Source of the DNA: an uncultured Pelagibacteraceae bacterium
GTDB taxonomy: Bacteria; Pseudomonadota; Alphaproteobacteria; Pelagibacterales; Pelagibacteraceae
DNA: 64,000 nt
Assembly: GCA_902634935.1 (NCBI GenBank)
Contig: CACPMF010000005.1
Coordinates: forward strand, 18,596-82,595
Direction of reading: 5' to 3'
Below the pieces are notes generated by a model. That model was not told where the DNA came from. It worked only from the letters and a program-made list of their open reading frames with translations, and ran no database searches. How positions within the stretch are numbered: the stretch's first letter is position 1; each line of letters opens with the position of its first letter. Shown in pieces: positions 28,990 through 40,717 of this stretch. Both the position numbers and the translations under genes were made by a program.

Positions 28990-29510
28990 TATATTAAATT
29001 TTCAATTTTTTTCTCAAAGTTTGTTTTCAACTCTTTTATTAATTCAAATTTTTTAATTTTTTTTTTACTATATTTATTTAGATATGATGTACAATAATTT
29101 GGTATAATCGGACTATTATTTAAATTAATCCCAATTCCAATGATTATGTACTTCATATTATTTTTAAAAATTGTTTCCTGGAGTATTCCACAAATTTTTG
29201 ATTGATTTATCAGTATATCATTTGGAAGTTTAATATTTATCTTTTCATTAATATGTTTTTTAATAACTTTTTTAACTACGTTTAAATTTATTTTAGTTAT
29301 ATTTTTTATAGACAAGTTTTTTTTTATAGGAAAAAATATAGATAAAAAAATATTTCCATATTTTGATATCCACTTATTTGTCCGCTGGCCTCTTCCTTTA
29401 TATTGTCTTTCTGAGGTGACTAATCCAAATTTTATATTCTGATTAATTAATCTTATCGCTGTAGAATTTGTGCTTTTAACTTTTTTAAAAGGGAATATTT
29501 TCAATTTCAT
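28989..29510 (-). CDS. birA: biotin--[acetyl-CoA-carboxylase] ligase, short form
   Basis: Attaches biotin to the carrier domain of acetyl-CoA carboxylase. Visible motifs are VKSTNSTAIRLI, RQYKGRGQRTNKWIS (biotinyl-AMP loop), KLPNDILINQSKICGILQE with the catalytic lysine, and IIGIGINLN. At 173 residues it is only the catalytic core: there is no N-terminal DNA-binding domain (so no repressor role) and the small C-terminal domain of the family appears to be missing or very reduced. It overlaps nuoN and coaX by one base each. Confidence 0.92.
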   Translation of the reverse strand: MKLKIFPFKKVKSTNSTAIRLINQNIKFGLVTSERQYKGRGQRTNKWISKYGNIFLSIFFPIKKNLSIKNITKINLNVVKKVIKKHINEKINIKLPNDILINQSKICGILQETIFKNNMKYIIIGIGINLNNSPIIPNYCTSYLNKYSKKKIKKFELIKELKTNFEKKIENLI

Positions 29511-30925
29511 TAAATAATATTTATTTTTGAAACTATCTCAGTTAAACCGCTGGGATAAATAAAATATGCTAAAATAAATATAGTTGATACAGCCAATGTT
29601 AACTTTAATCCAAGATGATGGTCTGTTTCAAATTTTTCTTTTTCTTTATCAAAATATATAATTTTTATAATTCTTAGGTAATAAAAAGCAGCTATAACAG
29701 TAGATAGTAATCCCACAATCGCCAAAAAATACATTTTTTGCTCAATTACAGCCATAAATACATAAAATTTTGCAAAAAAACCTGCAAGTGGAGGTATGCC
29801 TGCGAGTGAAAATAATATTATAAGTAATGAAAATGATAACAATGGGTGATTTTTGGAAAGACCAGATAAATCCTCAATGCTTTCATAATACTCATTATTT
29901 CTTCGCAGCATGAACATGCAGCTAAAGAAAGCTAAATTCATAACTAGGTAAATTGCAATATAGCTTATAGATCCTTGTATTCCCTGATTTGTTCCAGCAG
30001 CTAAACCAGTTAAAGCATATCCCATATGCCCTATTGAGCTGTAAGCTATAAGTCGTTTTAGATTTTTTTGACCTATTGCAGCAACAGCTCCAAAAATCAT
30101 AGATGCAATAGATAAAAATATAATAATCATTTGCCATTGATCGTTCATTTCAGCAAATGGGACATACAAAAATCTTATAAAAACCGATAAGGCTGCAATT
30201 TTTGGCAGTACCGCAAAAAATGTTGTTACTGAAGTTGGGGATCCTTGATAAACATCTGGAGCCCACATGTGAAATGGAACTGCTGAGATTTTAAATGCTA
30301 ATCCAACTAATATAAAAACAATACCAAAAGTAATTCCATATTGGCCTGCATTTGAATTTTCTAAAATAATATTAAAATTTGTAGATCCTGAAAAACCATA
30401 TATTAATGAACAACCATAGAGTAACAAACCTGATGACAGGGCGCTTAGTACAAAATATTTAAGACCAGACTCTGTAGATAAAAGATTTTCTCTATTAAAA
30501 GATGCAAGTACATATAGTGCTAAAGATTGTAATTCAAGACCCATGTAAAATACAATTAAATCGTTTGAACTGATCATTACCATCATTCCTAAAATAGAAC
30601 TTAATATTAAAATTGGATATTCCATTTTGCTAATATTGTTTATTTCAATATATTTTGAGGAAGTAAGCATCACAAAAATCCCAGACCCAATGGTCAATAA
30701 TTTCATGAATGTTGCCAAACTATCAACTTTGTAACTATTGTTAAAAATTGATAAATCTGAAACTTGGTAAAGATTTAATAATAAGGCAAATATTATAATC
30801 AAACTGAAAGTTGTTAAATTATATATTAATTTTGAACTATTATTTTTAAAAACCCCAAATAGAAGTAAGAACATTATTATTAGTGATAAAAATATTTCAG
30901 GTAAGATTATTTCTAAATTTTCCAT
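29510..30925 (-). CDS. nuoN: NADH-quinone oxidoreductase subunit N
   Basis: Antiporter-like proton-pumping subunit of respiratory complex I. The 471-residue protein has about 14 membrane helices and the conserved block SPTSVTTFFAVLPKIAAL and KRLIAYSSIGHMGYAL, including the lysines used in proton transfer. It is the last subunit gene of the nuoA-N operon, with stop/start overlaps to nuoM and birA. Confidence 0.96.
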   Translation of the reverse strand: MENLEIILPEIFLSLIIMFLLLFGVFKNNSSKLIYNLTTFSLIIIFALLLNLYQVSDLSIFNNSYKVDSLATFMKLLTIGSGIFVMLTSSKYIEINNISKMEYPILILSSILGMMVMISSNDLIVFYMGLELQSLALYVLASFNRENLLSTESGLKYFVLSALSSGLLLYGCSLIYGFSGSTNFNIILENSNAGQYGITFGIVFILVGLAFKISAVPFHMWAPDVYQGSPTSVTTFFAVLPKIAALSVFIRFLYVPFAEMNDQWQMIIIFLSIASMIFGAVAAIGQKNLKRLIAYSSIGHMGYALTGLAAGTNQGIQGSISYIAIYLVMNLAFFSCMFMLRRNNEYYESIEDLSGLSKNHPLLSFSLLIILFSLAGIPPLAGFFAKFYVFMAVIEQKMYFLAIVGLLSTVIAAFYYLRIIKIIYFDKEKEKFETDHHLGLKLTLAVSTIFILAYFIYPSGLTEIVSKINII

Positions 30926-32418
30926 TATTTCTTTGCAATACTTTGTGTTAAATTTGTATTATAGTTATCTAATAAACTTGTTACAGATGTTTCAATTGAA
31001 TTTATTAATGGCTCTGGATAAAATCCGAAAAATATAATTGGTATTGCTAATAAAATAAGAATTAATAACTCAAATTTTTTTAGATCTTTCATACTTTTAA
31101 TTTCTTCATGAATTATTTCACCAAATACAACTCTTTTGTACATCCAAAGTATGTAAGCTGCTCCTAAAATAACACCTAAACTTGCAATAGTTGCAACTAG
31201 AAAACTTTTTTTGAATGTGCCCATTAAGATTAGAAATTCGCCAATAAATCCGCTTGTACCTGGAAGTCCTAGAGAACCTAGGGCAAATATCATAAATACA
31301 ATACCATATTTTGGCATCACAGTTACTAACCCGCCATATTTTTTTATCAATCTTGTATGATTTCTATCGTAAACAACACCAACGCTTAAGAATAGAGCTG
31401 CTGACACTAATCCATGACTGATCATTTGAAATATACTGCCCTCAATGCCTTGTTGCGTCATGGTAAAAATTCCAAGTGTTACAAAACCCATATGCGCAAC
31501 TGAAGAATAAGCAATCAACTTTTTCATATCTTCCTGCATTAGAGCAACTAAAGATGTGTAAATAATTGCAATCAAACTTAATGCAAAGACAAGTGGCACA
31601 AAATATTCAGAAGCTAATGGAAATAATCCTAAAGAAAATCTTATAAATCCATACCCAGCCATTTTTAGTAATATTGCTGCAAGTAAAACAGATCCTGCAG
31701 TTGGTGCCTCAACGTGAGCATCTGGCAACCAAGTGTGTACCGGCCACATAGGTGTTTTTACTGCAAATGAACTAAAGAAAGCTAGCCATAAAAGTTTTTG
31801 ATATTGTTCTCCAATTCCAATTTCATACAACTTTTCAACATCAGTTGTTCCAGATATCCAATAAATAGATATTATTGCAATCAACATTAAAACTGAACCT
31901 AGCAAGGTATATAAAAAGAATTTGAAGGCTGAATAAACTCTTCTTTCACCACCCCAGATACCGATAATTAGGAACATAGGTATTAAGCCACCTTCAAAAA
32001 ATAAATAGAAAATTATTAAATCGAGGGAGCAGAAAACTCCAATCATTAGAGTTTCCATTATAAGTATTGCTATTAAAAAATCTTTTAAACGGTGCTTAAT
32101 TGTTGAAATTACAGAAATTATACAAATTGGTGTTATAAAAGTTGTAAGTAAAATAAATAAAATTGAAATTCCATCAACCCCTACTTTATAGTTAATAAAA
32201 CCAGATAACCATTCTCTATTTTCTACAAATTGAAAATTAATAGAAGATTTATCAAAAATTAACCAAAGATATATTGAGAGAATAAAGTTTGCTAAAGATA
32301 TGAATAATGCAACATATTTACTGCTTTGATATTTACTATTTGATGATTTTGTAAATAAAATAAACAAAGCACCAATTGTTGGCAGTATTATTAAAGATGA
32401 AATGATTGGAAAGTCCAT
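30925..32418 (-). CDS. nuoM: NADH-quinone oxidoreductase subunit M
   Basis: Antiporter-like membrane subunit of complex I. It shows FFSSFAVKTPMWPVHTWLPDAHVEAPTAG in part (WLPDAHVEAPTAGS), the conserved key lysine in KTPMWP, and KKLIAYSSVAHMGFV. It has 497 residues with about 14 membrane helices. It overlaps nuoL and nuoN by one base each, as expected for stoichiometric membrane subunits. Confidence 0.97.
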   Translation of the reverse strand: MDFPIISSLIILPTIGALFILFTKSSNSKYQSSKYVALFISLANFILSIYLWLIFDKSSINFQFVENREWLSGFINYKVGVDGISILFILLTTFITPICIISVISTIKHRLKDFLIAILIMETLMIGVFCSLDLIIFYLFFEGGLIPMFLIIGIWGGERRVYSAFKFFLYTLLGSVLMLIAIISIYWISGTTDVEKLYEIGIGEQYQKLLWLAFFSSFAVKTPMWPVHTWLPDAHVEAPTAGSVLLAAILLKMAGYGFIRFSLGLFPLASEYFVPLVFALSLIAIIYTSLVALMQEDMKKLIAYSSVAHMGFVTLGIFTMTQQGIEGSIFQMISHGLVSAALFLSVGVVYDRNHTRLIKKYGGLVTVMPKYGIVFMIFALGSLGLPGTSGFIGEFLILMGTFKKSFLVATIASLGVILGAAYILWMYKRVVFGEIIHEEIKSMKDLKKFELLILILLAIPIIFFGFYPEPLINSIETSVTSLLDNYNTNLTQSIAKK

Positions 32419-34331
32419 TATACTAAAATTAATAAAGTTAGTAAAACTGAGAAACCAAGAAGCATTATAAATGCATATTGGTAGATATACCCACTTTGAA
32501 ATTTAACAGCTCTAGCTGAAAAATTTTTTATCACTTTAGATATTCCATCAGGTCCGAATCTATCAATAACTGACCCATCAATTTGTTTCCATAAAAATTT
32601 TCCAATTCTTTTTGACGGATTTACAAAAATAAAGTCATAAAGTTCATCGAAATACCATTTTTTTTGTAAAAAAATATAAAGTGGTTTATTTATTTTAGCA
32701 ATTTCATCTACAACTGACAAATTTCTTACAAACAGAAAAAATGATAATGGTATTGATATGACAACTAGAGATGGGGTTAAAAATAAAAACCAATTAGGTG
32801 GATGATCTGTACTTAATGGTTCAAGAAATTTAATTGAACTATTCCAAAATACATAAGATAATTCTTTCCCAATAAATAGATCTTTAAATAGCATGCCAGC
32901 AAAAATTGCACCAATTGCAAGAATAATAAGTGGTATAAGCATTGTTGGTGGTGACTCATGCATATTATCAATATTTAATTCTGAATTATTATAAGTGCCA
33001 TGAAAAGTTTTAAAAATAAGTCTCCATGAATATATTGATGTTAAAAAGGCTGTGAAAATTCCGACGTAGGCTGCATACATTCCAACATTGTTCCCACTTA
33101 AATATGCAAACTCAATAATTGCATCTTTTGAGTAAAATCCTGATAACAAAGGAAATCCGGTGAGTGCTAGGGTTCCAATTATCATTAAACTATATGTGTA
33201 AGGTATTTTTTTCCAGACACCTCCCATTAAATTAATATTTTGCTCATCTTTAAACGAATGAATTACAGAACCAGAGCCTAAAAATAAAAGTGCTTTAAAA
33301 AAGGCATGAGTAAATAAATGAAACATTGCAACATTATATGCTCCAACACCTGCCGCAAAAAACATATACCCTAATTGACTACAGGTTGAATAAGCAATAA
33401 TTTTTTTAATATCTGTCTGAACTAAAGCAACACTCGCAGCAAAAATTGCTGTTACCATTCCAATAATAGTTACAACAGATAAAGCTAATTCAGAATATTC
33501 ATAAATTGGTGAACATCTTACGACCAGAAATACTCCAGCTGTTACCATTGTTGCAGCATGAATAAGTGCTGATACGGGCGTAGGGCCTTCCATTGCGTCT
33601 GGTAACCATGTGTGAAGTAAAAATTGTGCAGATTTACCCATTGCACCGACGAATAAAAGTAAACAAATTAAGTCTACAGAATTGATGTCAAAACTAAGGA
33701 AATTTAATTCCTTATCTAATATATTTGGAATTTGTTGAAAAACTTCATCGTAGTTTACTGTCCCAAATAAATAAAAAATTAAAAAAATACCTAAAGCAAA
33801 TCCAAAATCACCAACCCGGTTTACAATAAATGCTTTAATCGCTGCTTTATTTGCACTTTCTTTCTTAAACCAGAACCCAATTAAAAAGTATGAACATAAT
33901 CCAACTCCTTCCCAGCCAAAAAACAATTGTATAAAATTATCAGATGTAACAAGAGTTAACATTGCAAATGTGAATAATGATAAATAAGACATGAAACGTG
34001 ACTTATGTGGATCATGAGACATGTAACCAATTGAATATATATGCACTATGGCCGAGACCAATGTAACAACGACAAGCATAACTGCAGAAAGTGAATCAAT
34101 ATTTACTGACCAATTTACATTAAGACTTCCTGAATTTATCCATTTAGCAATAATTAAGTTTTCTGAGTATCCAGTAGCTATAACATTATATAAAACAATA
34201 ACTGATAAAAAAGCTGATATGGAAACAAACAAACTTGTAATTAATTGAGATGCTTTGTCTCCAATTAATTTTCCAAAAAATCCAGATATTATTGATGCAG
34301 CGAGTGGTAAAAATAAAATATAATATCCCAT
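32418..34331 (-). CDS. nuoL: NADH-quinone oxidoreductase subunit L
   Basis: Distal antiporter-like subunit of complex I with a long lateral helix. The 637-residue sequence contains FFGWEGVGLCSYFLIGFW, KSAQFLLHTWLPDAMEGPTPVS (partly) and KKIIAYSTCSQLGYM, typical of NuoL. The C-terminal hydrophobic helix after a long amphipathic stretch agrees with the HL helix and TM16. It starts 1 bp after the nuoK stop. Confidence 0.97.
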   Translation of the reverse strand: MGYYILFLPLAASIISGFFGKLIGDKASQLITSLFVSISAFLSVIVLYNVIATGYSENLIIAKWINSGSLNVNWSVNIDSLSAVMLVVVTLVSAIVHIYSIGYMSHDPHKSRFMSYLSLFTFAMLTLVTSDNFIQLFFGWEGVGLCSYFLIGFWFKKESANKAAIKAFIVNRVGDFGFALGIFLIFYLFGTVNYDEVFQQIPNILDKELNFLSFDINSVDLICLLLFVGAMGKSAQFLLHTWLPDAMEGPTPVSALIHAATMVTAGVFLVVRCSPIYEYSELALSVVTIIGMVTAIFAASVALVQTDIKKIIAYSTCSQLGYMFFAAGVGAYNVAMFHLFTHAFFKALLFLGSGSVIHSFKDEQNINLMGGVWKKIPYTYSLMIIGTLALTGFPLLSGFYSKDAIIEFAYLSGNNVGMYAAYVGIFTAFLTSIYSWRLIFKTFHGTYNNSELNIDNMHESPPTMLIPLIILAIGAIFAGMLFKDLFIGKELSYVFWNSSIKFLEPLSTDHPPNWFLFLTPSLVVISIPLSFFLFVRNLSVVDEIAKINKPLYIFLQKKWYFDELYDFIFVNPSKRIGKFLWKQIDGSVIDRFGPDGISKVIKNFSARAVKFQSGYIYQYAFIMLLGFSVLLTLLILV

Positions 34332-34332
34332 T

Positions 34333-34644
34333 TCATCCTTTTAAACTGTCAATCTCTTCAACTCTAATTGTTCCTGAATTCCTATAATAAATAACTATAA
34401 TTGCTAATCCTATAGCAGCCTCAGCTGCAGCTACTGTTAATATAAATAGTGTAAAAACTTGACCACTGAGATCATTAATAAAAATTGAAAAGGAAACCAA
34501 GTTAATATTTACGGATAACAAAATTAATTCAATACTCATCAAAATAACAATAACGTTTTTTCTATTTAAAAAAATACCAACCACTCCAATAGTAAATATA
34601 ATAGCAGCAAGGGTTAAATAATGACCGAGACCAATACTAAGCAT
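34333..34644 (-). CDS. nuoK: NADH-quinone oxidoreductase subunit K
   Basis: Small membrane subunit of complex I (MrpC-like) with three helices. It has 103 residues, with the conserved glutamates in helices 2 and 3 seen in [17 protein letters not shown] and [13 protein letters not shown], which lie on the proton-translocation path. It overlaps nuoJ by 8 bases. Confidence 0.97.
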   Translation of the reverse strand: MLSIGLGHYLTLAAIIFTIGVVGIFLNRKNVIVILMSIELILLSVNINLVSFSIFINDLSGQVFTLFILTVAAAEAAIGLAIIVIYYRNSGTIRVEEIDSLKG

Positions 34645-35269
34645 CTATTTTAACTCCTTTTTTTGTTTCTACGTCTATCAATTCAACGCCTTCATTTCTT
34701 TCCCTGGAAATTTGTTTAAAATAGCTTTGTGTTTTTACGCCAGATCGTTTCCTAAAAGTGAGCACAATTGCTCCGATCATAGCAACCAAAAGCACCATTC
34801 CTGATAATTGAAATAAGTGAACATAGTCAGTGTAAATAACATTACCCAAAGACTGGGTATTTGTTAAATTTAAATTCAGATTTATATTTATAGATTCTTG
34901 CAGTTCAGCTTTGTACTTCCATCCACCTATGACAATCAGTAATTCTGAAAAAATTACTAAACTAACTAAGAGACCTACGGGTATATGAGAGCTACTATCA
35001 CTTGCTACGAACCATTCATTTTTCTGCTGTGCAACATTTAACATCATTACAACAAAAAGAAATAAAACTGCAACTGCCCCCACATAAACGATTAACATTA
35101 TCATTCCTAAAAATTCTGCTCCTATCATAATAAAAAGGCAGGATATGCTTATGAAATCTAAGATTAAAAAAAAAACTGAATGAACAGTATTTCTTGAAAC
35201 TGTTACCATTATTGCTGAAACAATTGCAATCAAAGAAAAAATATAAAAAACAACTGCGTGTGCTATCAT
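34637..35269 (-). CDS. nuoJ: NADH-quinone oxidoreductase subunit J
   Basis: Membrane subunit of complex I with five helices. It contains [20 protein letters not shown] and [23 protein letters not shown] (helix 3 region), the latter holding the pi-bulge residues of NuoJ. It has 210 residues. It lies 4 bp after nuoI and overlaps nuoK. Confidence 0.96.
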   Translation of the reverse strand: MIAHAVVFYIFSLIAIVSAIMVTVSRNTVHSVFFLILDFISISCLFIMIGAEFLGMIMLIVYVGAVAVLFLFVVMMLNVAQQKNEWFVASDSSSHIPVGLLVSLVIFSELLIVIGGWKYKAELQESININLNLNLTNTQSLGNVIYTDYVHLFQLSGMVLLVAMIGAIVLTFRKRSGVKTQSYFKQISRERNEGVELIDVETKKGVKIDA

Positions 35270-35273
35270 CTAT

Positions 35274-35759
35274 TTATCGATGAGAACTGTCAGCTTTAAT
35301 ATTTGCTGCTAAGATACTTTCCCATCTGTCTCCATTTTCTAATAACTTATCCTTGTTATAATAAAGTTCTTCTCTTGTTTGTGTGGCAAATTCAAAATTT
35401 GGTCCTTGTACTATAGCATCTACAGGACATGATTGTTCGCACAATCCACAATATATACATTTTAGCATATCAATATCATATCTAGTCGTTTTACGACTGC
35501 CGTCTGATCTTTCCTGCGACTCAATAGTAATTGCTTGTGCTGGGCAAACTGCTTCACATAATTTACACGCTATACATCTTTCTTCTCCATTTGGATATCT
35601 TCTTAAAGCGTGCTCACCTCTTGCGCGTGGGCTAACAAATCCTTTTTCAAATGGATAATTTATAGTTTTTTTTTGTCGAAAAGACTCTTTAATCGCTATT
35701 AATAATCCAGATACAAAATCGATCATTAAAATTGTTTTAAAAAATCTTTTTATTTTCAT
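35274..35759 (-). CDS. nuoI: NADH-quinone oxidoreductase subunit I
   Basis: Peripheral-arm subunit carrying clusters N6a and N6b close to the quinone site. Two complete 4Fe-4S motifs are visible: [12 protein letters not shown] and [12 protein letters not shown], each with four cysteines. The N-terminal amphipathic helix that contacts the membrane precedes [15 protein letters not shown]. It has 161 residues, the usual alphaproteobacterial length. Confidence 0.98.
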   Translation of the reverse strand: MKIKRFFKTILMIDFVSGLLIAIKESFRQKKTINYPFEKGFVSPRARGEHALRRYPNGEERCIACKLCEAVCPAQAITIESQERSDGSRKTTRYDIDMLKCIYCGLCEQSCPVDAIVQGPNFEFATQTREELYYNKDKLLENGDRWESILAANIKADSSHR

Positions 35760-35760
35760 T

Positions 35761-36762
35761 TTAATTTCCCGGTAATAAATCGAAATACATTAAATATCCT
35801 GCTGTTAACACCACCCAAGTTAAAGACAAAGGTAAGAAAACTTTCCAACCAAGTCGCATTAATTGATCGTATCTATATCTTGGAACAATAGCTTTTACTA
35901 AAGCAAATAAGATAAATAATAATAAAATTTTTAGTATTAACCATATTGGTGAGGGAATAACATTAAATGGAAAAATATCTATAGGTGACAACCACCCGCC
36001 TAAGAATAAGATAGACCCTAATGCACACATTAATAAAATATTAGCATATTCACCTAACCAGAACATTGCATACATCATCCCTGAATATTCAGTTTGATAA
36101 CCTGCAACAAGTTCTGCCTCGGCTTCTGGTAAATCAAAAGGAGGTCTATTTGTTTCAGCTAATGCTGAAATAAAAAATATAACAAACATTGGAAATAATG
36201 GAATTATATACCAAACATTTTCCTGTGCTTTTACAATGTCAGATAAATTTAATGATCCCACGCACAAAAGTACATTTATAATAATTATTCCGATGGAAAC
36301 TTCGTAAGAAACCATTTGAGCAGCTGACCTTATTGCTCCAAGAAATGGATACTTTGAGTTAGATGCCCATCCTCCCATTATAATTCCATAAACTCCTAAG
36401 GATGATACAGCAAATAAATACAGTATTCCTACGTTAATATCTGCAAGAACAAAATCTTCACTAAATGGAATTACTGCCCATGATATTAAAGCAAGAGTCA
36501 TTGTAATAATTGGGGCTAAAATAAAAATTACTTTATTTGAACTAGCAGGGATAATTATTTCTTTAAAAATATATTTTAAAGCGTCAGCTAAAGATTGAAA
36601 TAAACCAAATGGTCCAACAACATTTGGGCCTCTTCTTTTTTGAACAAACGCCCAAACACGTCTGTCTAGCCACACTATCATTGCCACCGAAACCAAAACA
36701 GGTATTAGCAACATTAAGATTTTCAGAACTTCGGAAAAAAGGAGTGATGCGTAATCTGGCAT
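35761..36762 (-). CDS. nuoH: NADH-quinone oxidoreductase subunit H
   Basis: Membrane subunit that forms the quinone chamber with NuoB and NuoD. It has about eight helices and the conserved stretches [37 protein letters not shown] (partly), and [14 protein letters not shown]. It has 333 residues. It overlaps nuoG by one base. Confidence 0.97.
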   Translation of the reverse strand: MPDYASLLFSEVLKILMLLIPVLVSVAMIVWLDRRVWAFVQKRRGPNVVGPFGLFQSLADALKYIFKEIIIPASSNKVIFILAPIITMTLALISWAVIPFSEDFVLADINVGILYLFAVSSLGVYGIIMGGWASNSKYPFLGAIRSAAQMVSYEVSIGIIIINVLLCVGSLNLSDIVKAQENVWYIIPLFPMFVIFFISALAETNRPPFDLPEAEAELVAGYQTEYSGMMYAMFWLGEYANILLMCALGSILFLGGWLSPIDIFPFNVIPSPIWLILKILLLFILFALVKAIVPRYRYDQLMRLGWKVFLPLSLTWVVLTAGYLMYFDLLPGN

Positions 36763-38792
36763 TATCCCTCAGTACCTGTTTTCTTAAAATTTGTCCTTAA
36801 ACTTTTACACTCACCCATAGTTTTTGATGCACGTGCAATAACATTAGAGTGATAATAATCAATATCGTCCATTAGTATTTTTTCGTTCAAGAATTTATAA
36901 TTTGGTGTCATAAATTTTTTATTTGTTGGGTTTATATTTAAGAAGTTAAACATTGCATTATCAAGATCTTCTTTTTTATCATAAAGTTTTTTTCTTTTTA
37001 TAGATGATGCTAATTCATTAACTATTTCCCAATCTTCTTTTGCATCTCCAGGGGGGTAAGAAGACTTGTATGATTTTTGTATTTTTCCTTCTAAATTAGC
37101 AAAGTATCCATCTTGCTCTGTAAAGGCTGCACCGGGCAAAATTATATCTGCTAAAGAAGCGCCTCTATCTCCATGACTTCCAACATAAATAATAAACTCA
37201 TTTTTTTTTCTAAACTTTAGATTTTCTTGGCCAAATAAAAAAAGCACTTCGATTTCATTGTTTTGAATTTTTTTAAGTGTTTGGTTAGACCCATCATCTG
37301 AGCTTAAAATGTCTAAATAATATGATCCAACTGTAGAAGCATTATTTGATAGTATATTTAATGAATTCCATTCTTCATTTATTTTATCTTTACTTTGAAG
37401 ATATTTTTTTAATTCCTCAAATATATAAATAGATGAATTTAGTTTTAATGCTGTTTGACCAATGATAAAAATAGGCTTTATTGAATTAAAAATCTCTTCG
37501 GAAATTTTGTGAGTATGATTTACTATATCTTTAATTGTTTTTGTTGAGTTATCTAAAATTTTATAGGGATAAGTTAAATCACCAACATCTCCCAAAGAAT
37601 AAATTTGTGTTTTATTTTTAATATAATTTTTTCTTATTCTGGAATTAAGCATTGTTGCTTCAAATCTTGGATTTGCACCTATTAAAATAATTAAATCAGA
37701 CTCTTCAATCCCCTCAATTTTAGAATTAAATATAAAATTTTCTCTTTCTGACTTATTTACATAAAAATTTTCAGATCTTGAGTCTAGATTTTCAGATCTT
37801 AATGTTTTTTCAAAGAAATCCTTTAATGCAAACATTGTTTCCATATTTGTCATATCGCCTGTCAAAGCTGCAATTTTATCAGATTGAGTTTTAGAAATTT
37901 TTTCGAAAATTTTTGTATAAGCATCTTTCCATGAAATTTTTTCAAATTTTTTATTTTTTTTATAATAAGGTGTATCTAAACGTTGATTTTTTAAACCATC
38001 GCATGCATACCTAGTTTTATCGGAAATCCATTCTTCATTTATTTCCTCATTTATTCTAGGTAATACCCTTTTTACTTCCCAGCCATAAGTATCAACTCTT
38101 ATATTTGAGCCAACAGCATCCATAACATCTATGGTTTCAGTTTTTTTTAATTCCCATGGTCTTGCCTCAAAAACATAAGGTTTCGATGTAAGTGCTCCAA
38201 CAGGACATAAATCAATTACATTAGCTGATAGCTCTGACTCCATAGCTTTTTCTAAGTAAGTGGTGATTTGCATATCTTCACCTCTTCCTATCGCACCTAG
38301 CTCAGGAACACCTGCAACTTCAGTTGCAAATCTTACACATCTAGTACAATGTATACACCTTGTCATCTGGGTTTTTATCAAAGGACCCATATATTTTTCA
38401 GGCACGTACCTTTTGTTTTCTTTAAATCTACTTTTATCAATTCCATAGAACATAGACTGGTCTTGCAAGTCACATTCTCCACCTTGATCACAAACAGGAC
38501 AATCTAAAGGGTGATTTGCTAATAAAAATTCCATAACACCTTTTCTTGATTTCTCAACTTTTTCAGTATTTGTTCTTATTACCATTCCATCAGCTGCAGG
38601 CATTGCACATGAAGCTACAGGTTTTGGAGATTTTTCCATTTCTACTAGACACATTCTGCAATTTCCAGCAATAGACAATTTTTCGTGATAACAAAATCTT
38701 GGAATTTCTACTCCTGCCTGTTCACAAGCTTGTAGAACTGTCAAACCTTCTTCAACTTCAACATCAATGTCATTAACTTTTAATTTAAGCAT
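36762..38792 (-). CDS. nuoG: NADH-quinone oxidoreductase subunit G
   Basis: Large iron-sulphur subunit of the NADH-dehydrogenase arm. The N-terminus carries the 2Fe-2S ligands ([15 protein letters not shown] and later ASCAMPA), followed by the His/Cys cluster [15 protein letters not shown] and a 4Fe-4S motif [10 protein letters not shown]; the rest is a molybdopterin-oxidoreductase-like domain that lacks the cofactor in this family. It has 676 residues, in the alphaproteobacterial range. It overlaps nuoF by 8 bases. Confidence 0.96.
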   Translation of the reverse strand: MLKLKVNDIDVEVEEGLTVLQACEQAGVEIPRFCYHEKLSIAGNCRMCLVEMEKSPKPVASCAMPAADGMVIRTNTEKVEKSRKGVMEFLLANHPLDCPVCDQGGECDLQDQSMFYGIDKSRFKENKRYVPEKYMGPLIKTQMTRCIHCTRCVRFATEVAGVPELGAIGRGEDMQITTYLEKAMESELSANVIDLCPVGALTSKPYVFEARPWELKKTETIDVMDAVGSNIRVDTYGWEVKRVLPRINEEINEEWISDKTRYACDGLKNQRLDTPYYKKNKKFEKISWKDAYTKIFEKISKTQSDKIAALTGDMTNMETMFALKDFFEKTLRSENLDSRSENFYVNKSERENFIFNSKIEGIEESDLIILIGANPRFEATMLNSRIRKNYIKNKTQIYSLGDVGDLTYPYKILDNSTKTIKDIVNHTHKISEEIFNSIKPIFIIGQTALKLNSSIYIFEELKKYLQSKDKINEEWNSLNILSNNASTVGSYYLDILSSDDGSNQTLKKIQNNEIEVLFLFGQENLKFRKKNEFIIYVGSHGDRGASLADIILPGAAFTEQDGYFANLEGKIQKSYKSSYPPGDAKEDWEIVNELASSIKRKKLYDKKEDLDNAMFNFLNINPTNKKFMTPNYKFLNEKILMDDIDYYHSNVIARASKTMGECKSLRTNFKKTGTEG

Positions 38793-40116
38793 TTTCTTTT
38801 TCCAAAAGATGTTGATCTACTAAATAAGGAACTTCTTTCTTTCTTTGAATTAATGGATCATATTTATTTCTCTCTAAAATTTCATCTTTAAAATTTCTTA
38901 TTAAACCTTGTACTGGCCATGATGAACCTTCGCCAAATGCACAAATTGTATGTCCCTCAATTTGTTTTGTAACATCCATCAACATGTCAACCTCGTCTCT
39001 AGTTGCCTCACCCTTTGCCATTCTCTCTAACATTCTCCACATCCAGCCAGATCCCTCTCTACATGGGGTACATTGTCCACAGCTTTCGTGTTTATAAAAT
39101 CTGGCAATCCTTGCCATACATTTAATTATGTCTTGATCTTTATTAATAACAACAATACCAGCAGTTCCAAGCCCGGTTTTATTTTCGACACAAGCGTCAA
39201 AATCCATTTTTATAGTATCACAAACTTCTCTTGGTAATAAAGGCATTGAGGATCCACCAGGTATAACAGCTTTTAAATTATCCCAGCCTCCGACAACTCC
39301 CCCCGCATGTTTCTCAATTAAATCTTTTAAAGGTACACCCATTTCTTCCTCAACATTGCATGGATTATTTACATTGCCTGAAATACAAAAAATTTTTGTT
39401 CCTGTGTTTTTTTCTCTACCTAAAGAAGAGAACCATTTACCTCCTCTTCTTAATATTGTTGGAACAACTGCAATTGTTTCAACATTATTAATAATTGTTG
39501 GACAGCCATACAAACCTATCAATGCTGGAAAAGGTGGTTTTAGTCTTGGTTGACCTTTATTTCCCTCTAAACTTTCTAAAAGCGCAGTTTCCTCTCCACA
39601 TATATATGCGCCAGCTCCATAGTGAATGAATATATCAAAATCCCATCCAGTAGATGATGCATTTTTCCCAATTAATCCATTGCTATAAGCTTCATCAATA
39701 GCTTTTTGAAGTTTTTGACCTTCATTAAAATATTCACCTCTTATATAAATGTAGCAGGTATGGGCTTTGACTGCGTATGAAGCTATTAGACACCCCTCTA
39801 TTAATTTATGAGGTTCAAATCTTAGAATATCTCTATCCTTACACGTTCCTGGTTCAGACTCGTCAGCATTAATAACCAAATAATGAGGTTTCGAACCTAC
39901 TTCTTTGGGGGCAAAAGACCACTTCAAACCTGTTGGAAAACCTGCTCCACCACGACCACGCAATTGAGAAGTTTTAATTTCCTCAATTATCCAACTTCGA
40001 CCTTTATTAAAAATTTCCTTAGTTTCTAACCAGTCTCCACGTTTTTTAGCAGAGTCCAATTCTGCTCCAAAGTCGTTGTATAAATTTTGAAATATTCTGT
40101 CTTCGTCTTTAAGCAT
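38785..40116 (-). CDS. nuoF: NADH-quinone oxidoreductase subunit F
   Basis: Binds NADH and FMN and passes electrons to cluster N3. The glycine-rich flavin/NADH site [17 protein letters not shown] and the 4Fe-4S motif [13 protein letters not shown] are intact. It has 443 residues, standard. Its start overlaps the end of nuoE by 8 bases. Confidence 0.98.
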   Translation of the reverse strand: MLKDEDRIFQNLYNDFGAELDSAKKRGDWLETKEIFNKGRSWIIEEIKTSQLRGRGGAGFPTGLKWSFAPKEVGSKPHYLVINADESEPGTCKDRDILRFEPHKLIEGCLIASYAVKAHTCYIYIRGEYFNEGQKLQKAIDEAYSNGLIGKNASSTGWDFDIFIHYGAGAYICGEETALLESLEGNKGQPRLKPPFPALIGLYGCPTIINNVETIAVVPTILRRGGKWFSSLGREKNTGTKIFCISGNVNNPCNVEEEMGVPLKDLIEKHAGGVVGGWDNLKAVIPGGSSMPLLPREVCDTIKMDFDACVENKTGLGTAGIVVINKDQDIIKCMARIARFYKHESCGQCTPCREGSGWMWRMLERMAKGEATRDEVDMLMDVTKQIEGHTICAFGEGSSWPVQGLIRNFKDEILERNKYDPLIQRKKEVPYLVDQHLLEKENA

Positions 40117-40717
40117 TTTTGTTACTCAATAAAGTTTTTCTAATATTTTCAGGCTCTGAGCTTAATCTTCCTCTGTATGAACCTGGTTCTGGTTTCTGAT
40201 TTTTATCAATTTGATCTATAATTTTACTAAATTTTTCCTCATCTAAATCCTCAAAATAATCGTCATTAATTTGAACCATTGGAGAATTAACGCAAGCTCC
40301 TAGACATTCGACTTCCATCCATGATGATTTACCATTTTTAGAAATTTCAGACTCGTTTTCAGAAATTTTTTTTTTACAAACATCTACTAATTTATATGCT
40401 CCTCTAATCATACATGGGGTTGTTGTACAAACTTGAAAAAAATAATCTCCTACAGGAGTTAAATTATACATACTATAGAAGGTTGCAACTTCATAAACTT
40501 TTATGTAAGGCATATCCAACATCTTTGCTATATATTTCATTGCTGATAAGGGTATCCAATTATTATTTTGTTTCTGGGCAATATAAAGTAAAGCCATTAC
40601 AGCACTTTTTTGTTTACCTTTTGGATAATTTGTAATTATTTTTTCAGCTTCTTCTAAATTTTTGCTATCAAATTCAAAATTATCTGGTTGATTTTTTGAA
40701 ATTTTTTTTAGACTCAT
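40109..40717 (-). CDS. nuoE: NADH-quinone oxidoreductase subunit E
   Basis: Thioredoxin-like 2Fe-2S subunit of the NADH arm (cluster N1a). The four ligands are visible as C-x4-C in [10 protein letters not shown] and C-x3-C in [10 protein letters not shown]. It has 202 residues, including a polar C-terminal tail beyond the core. It overlaps nuoD by 4 and nuoF by 8 bases. Confidence 0.97.
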   Translation of the reverse strand: MSLKKISKNQPDNFEFDSKNLEEAEKIITNYPKGKQKSAVMALLYIAQKQNNNWIPLSAMKYIAKMLDMPYIKVYEVATFYSMYNLTPVGDYFFQVCTTTPCMIRGAYKLVDVCKKKISENESEISKNGKSSWMEVECLGACVNSPMVQINDDYFEDLDEEKFSKIIDQIDKNQKPEPGSYRGRLSSEPENIRKTLLSNKNA

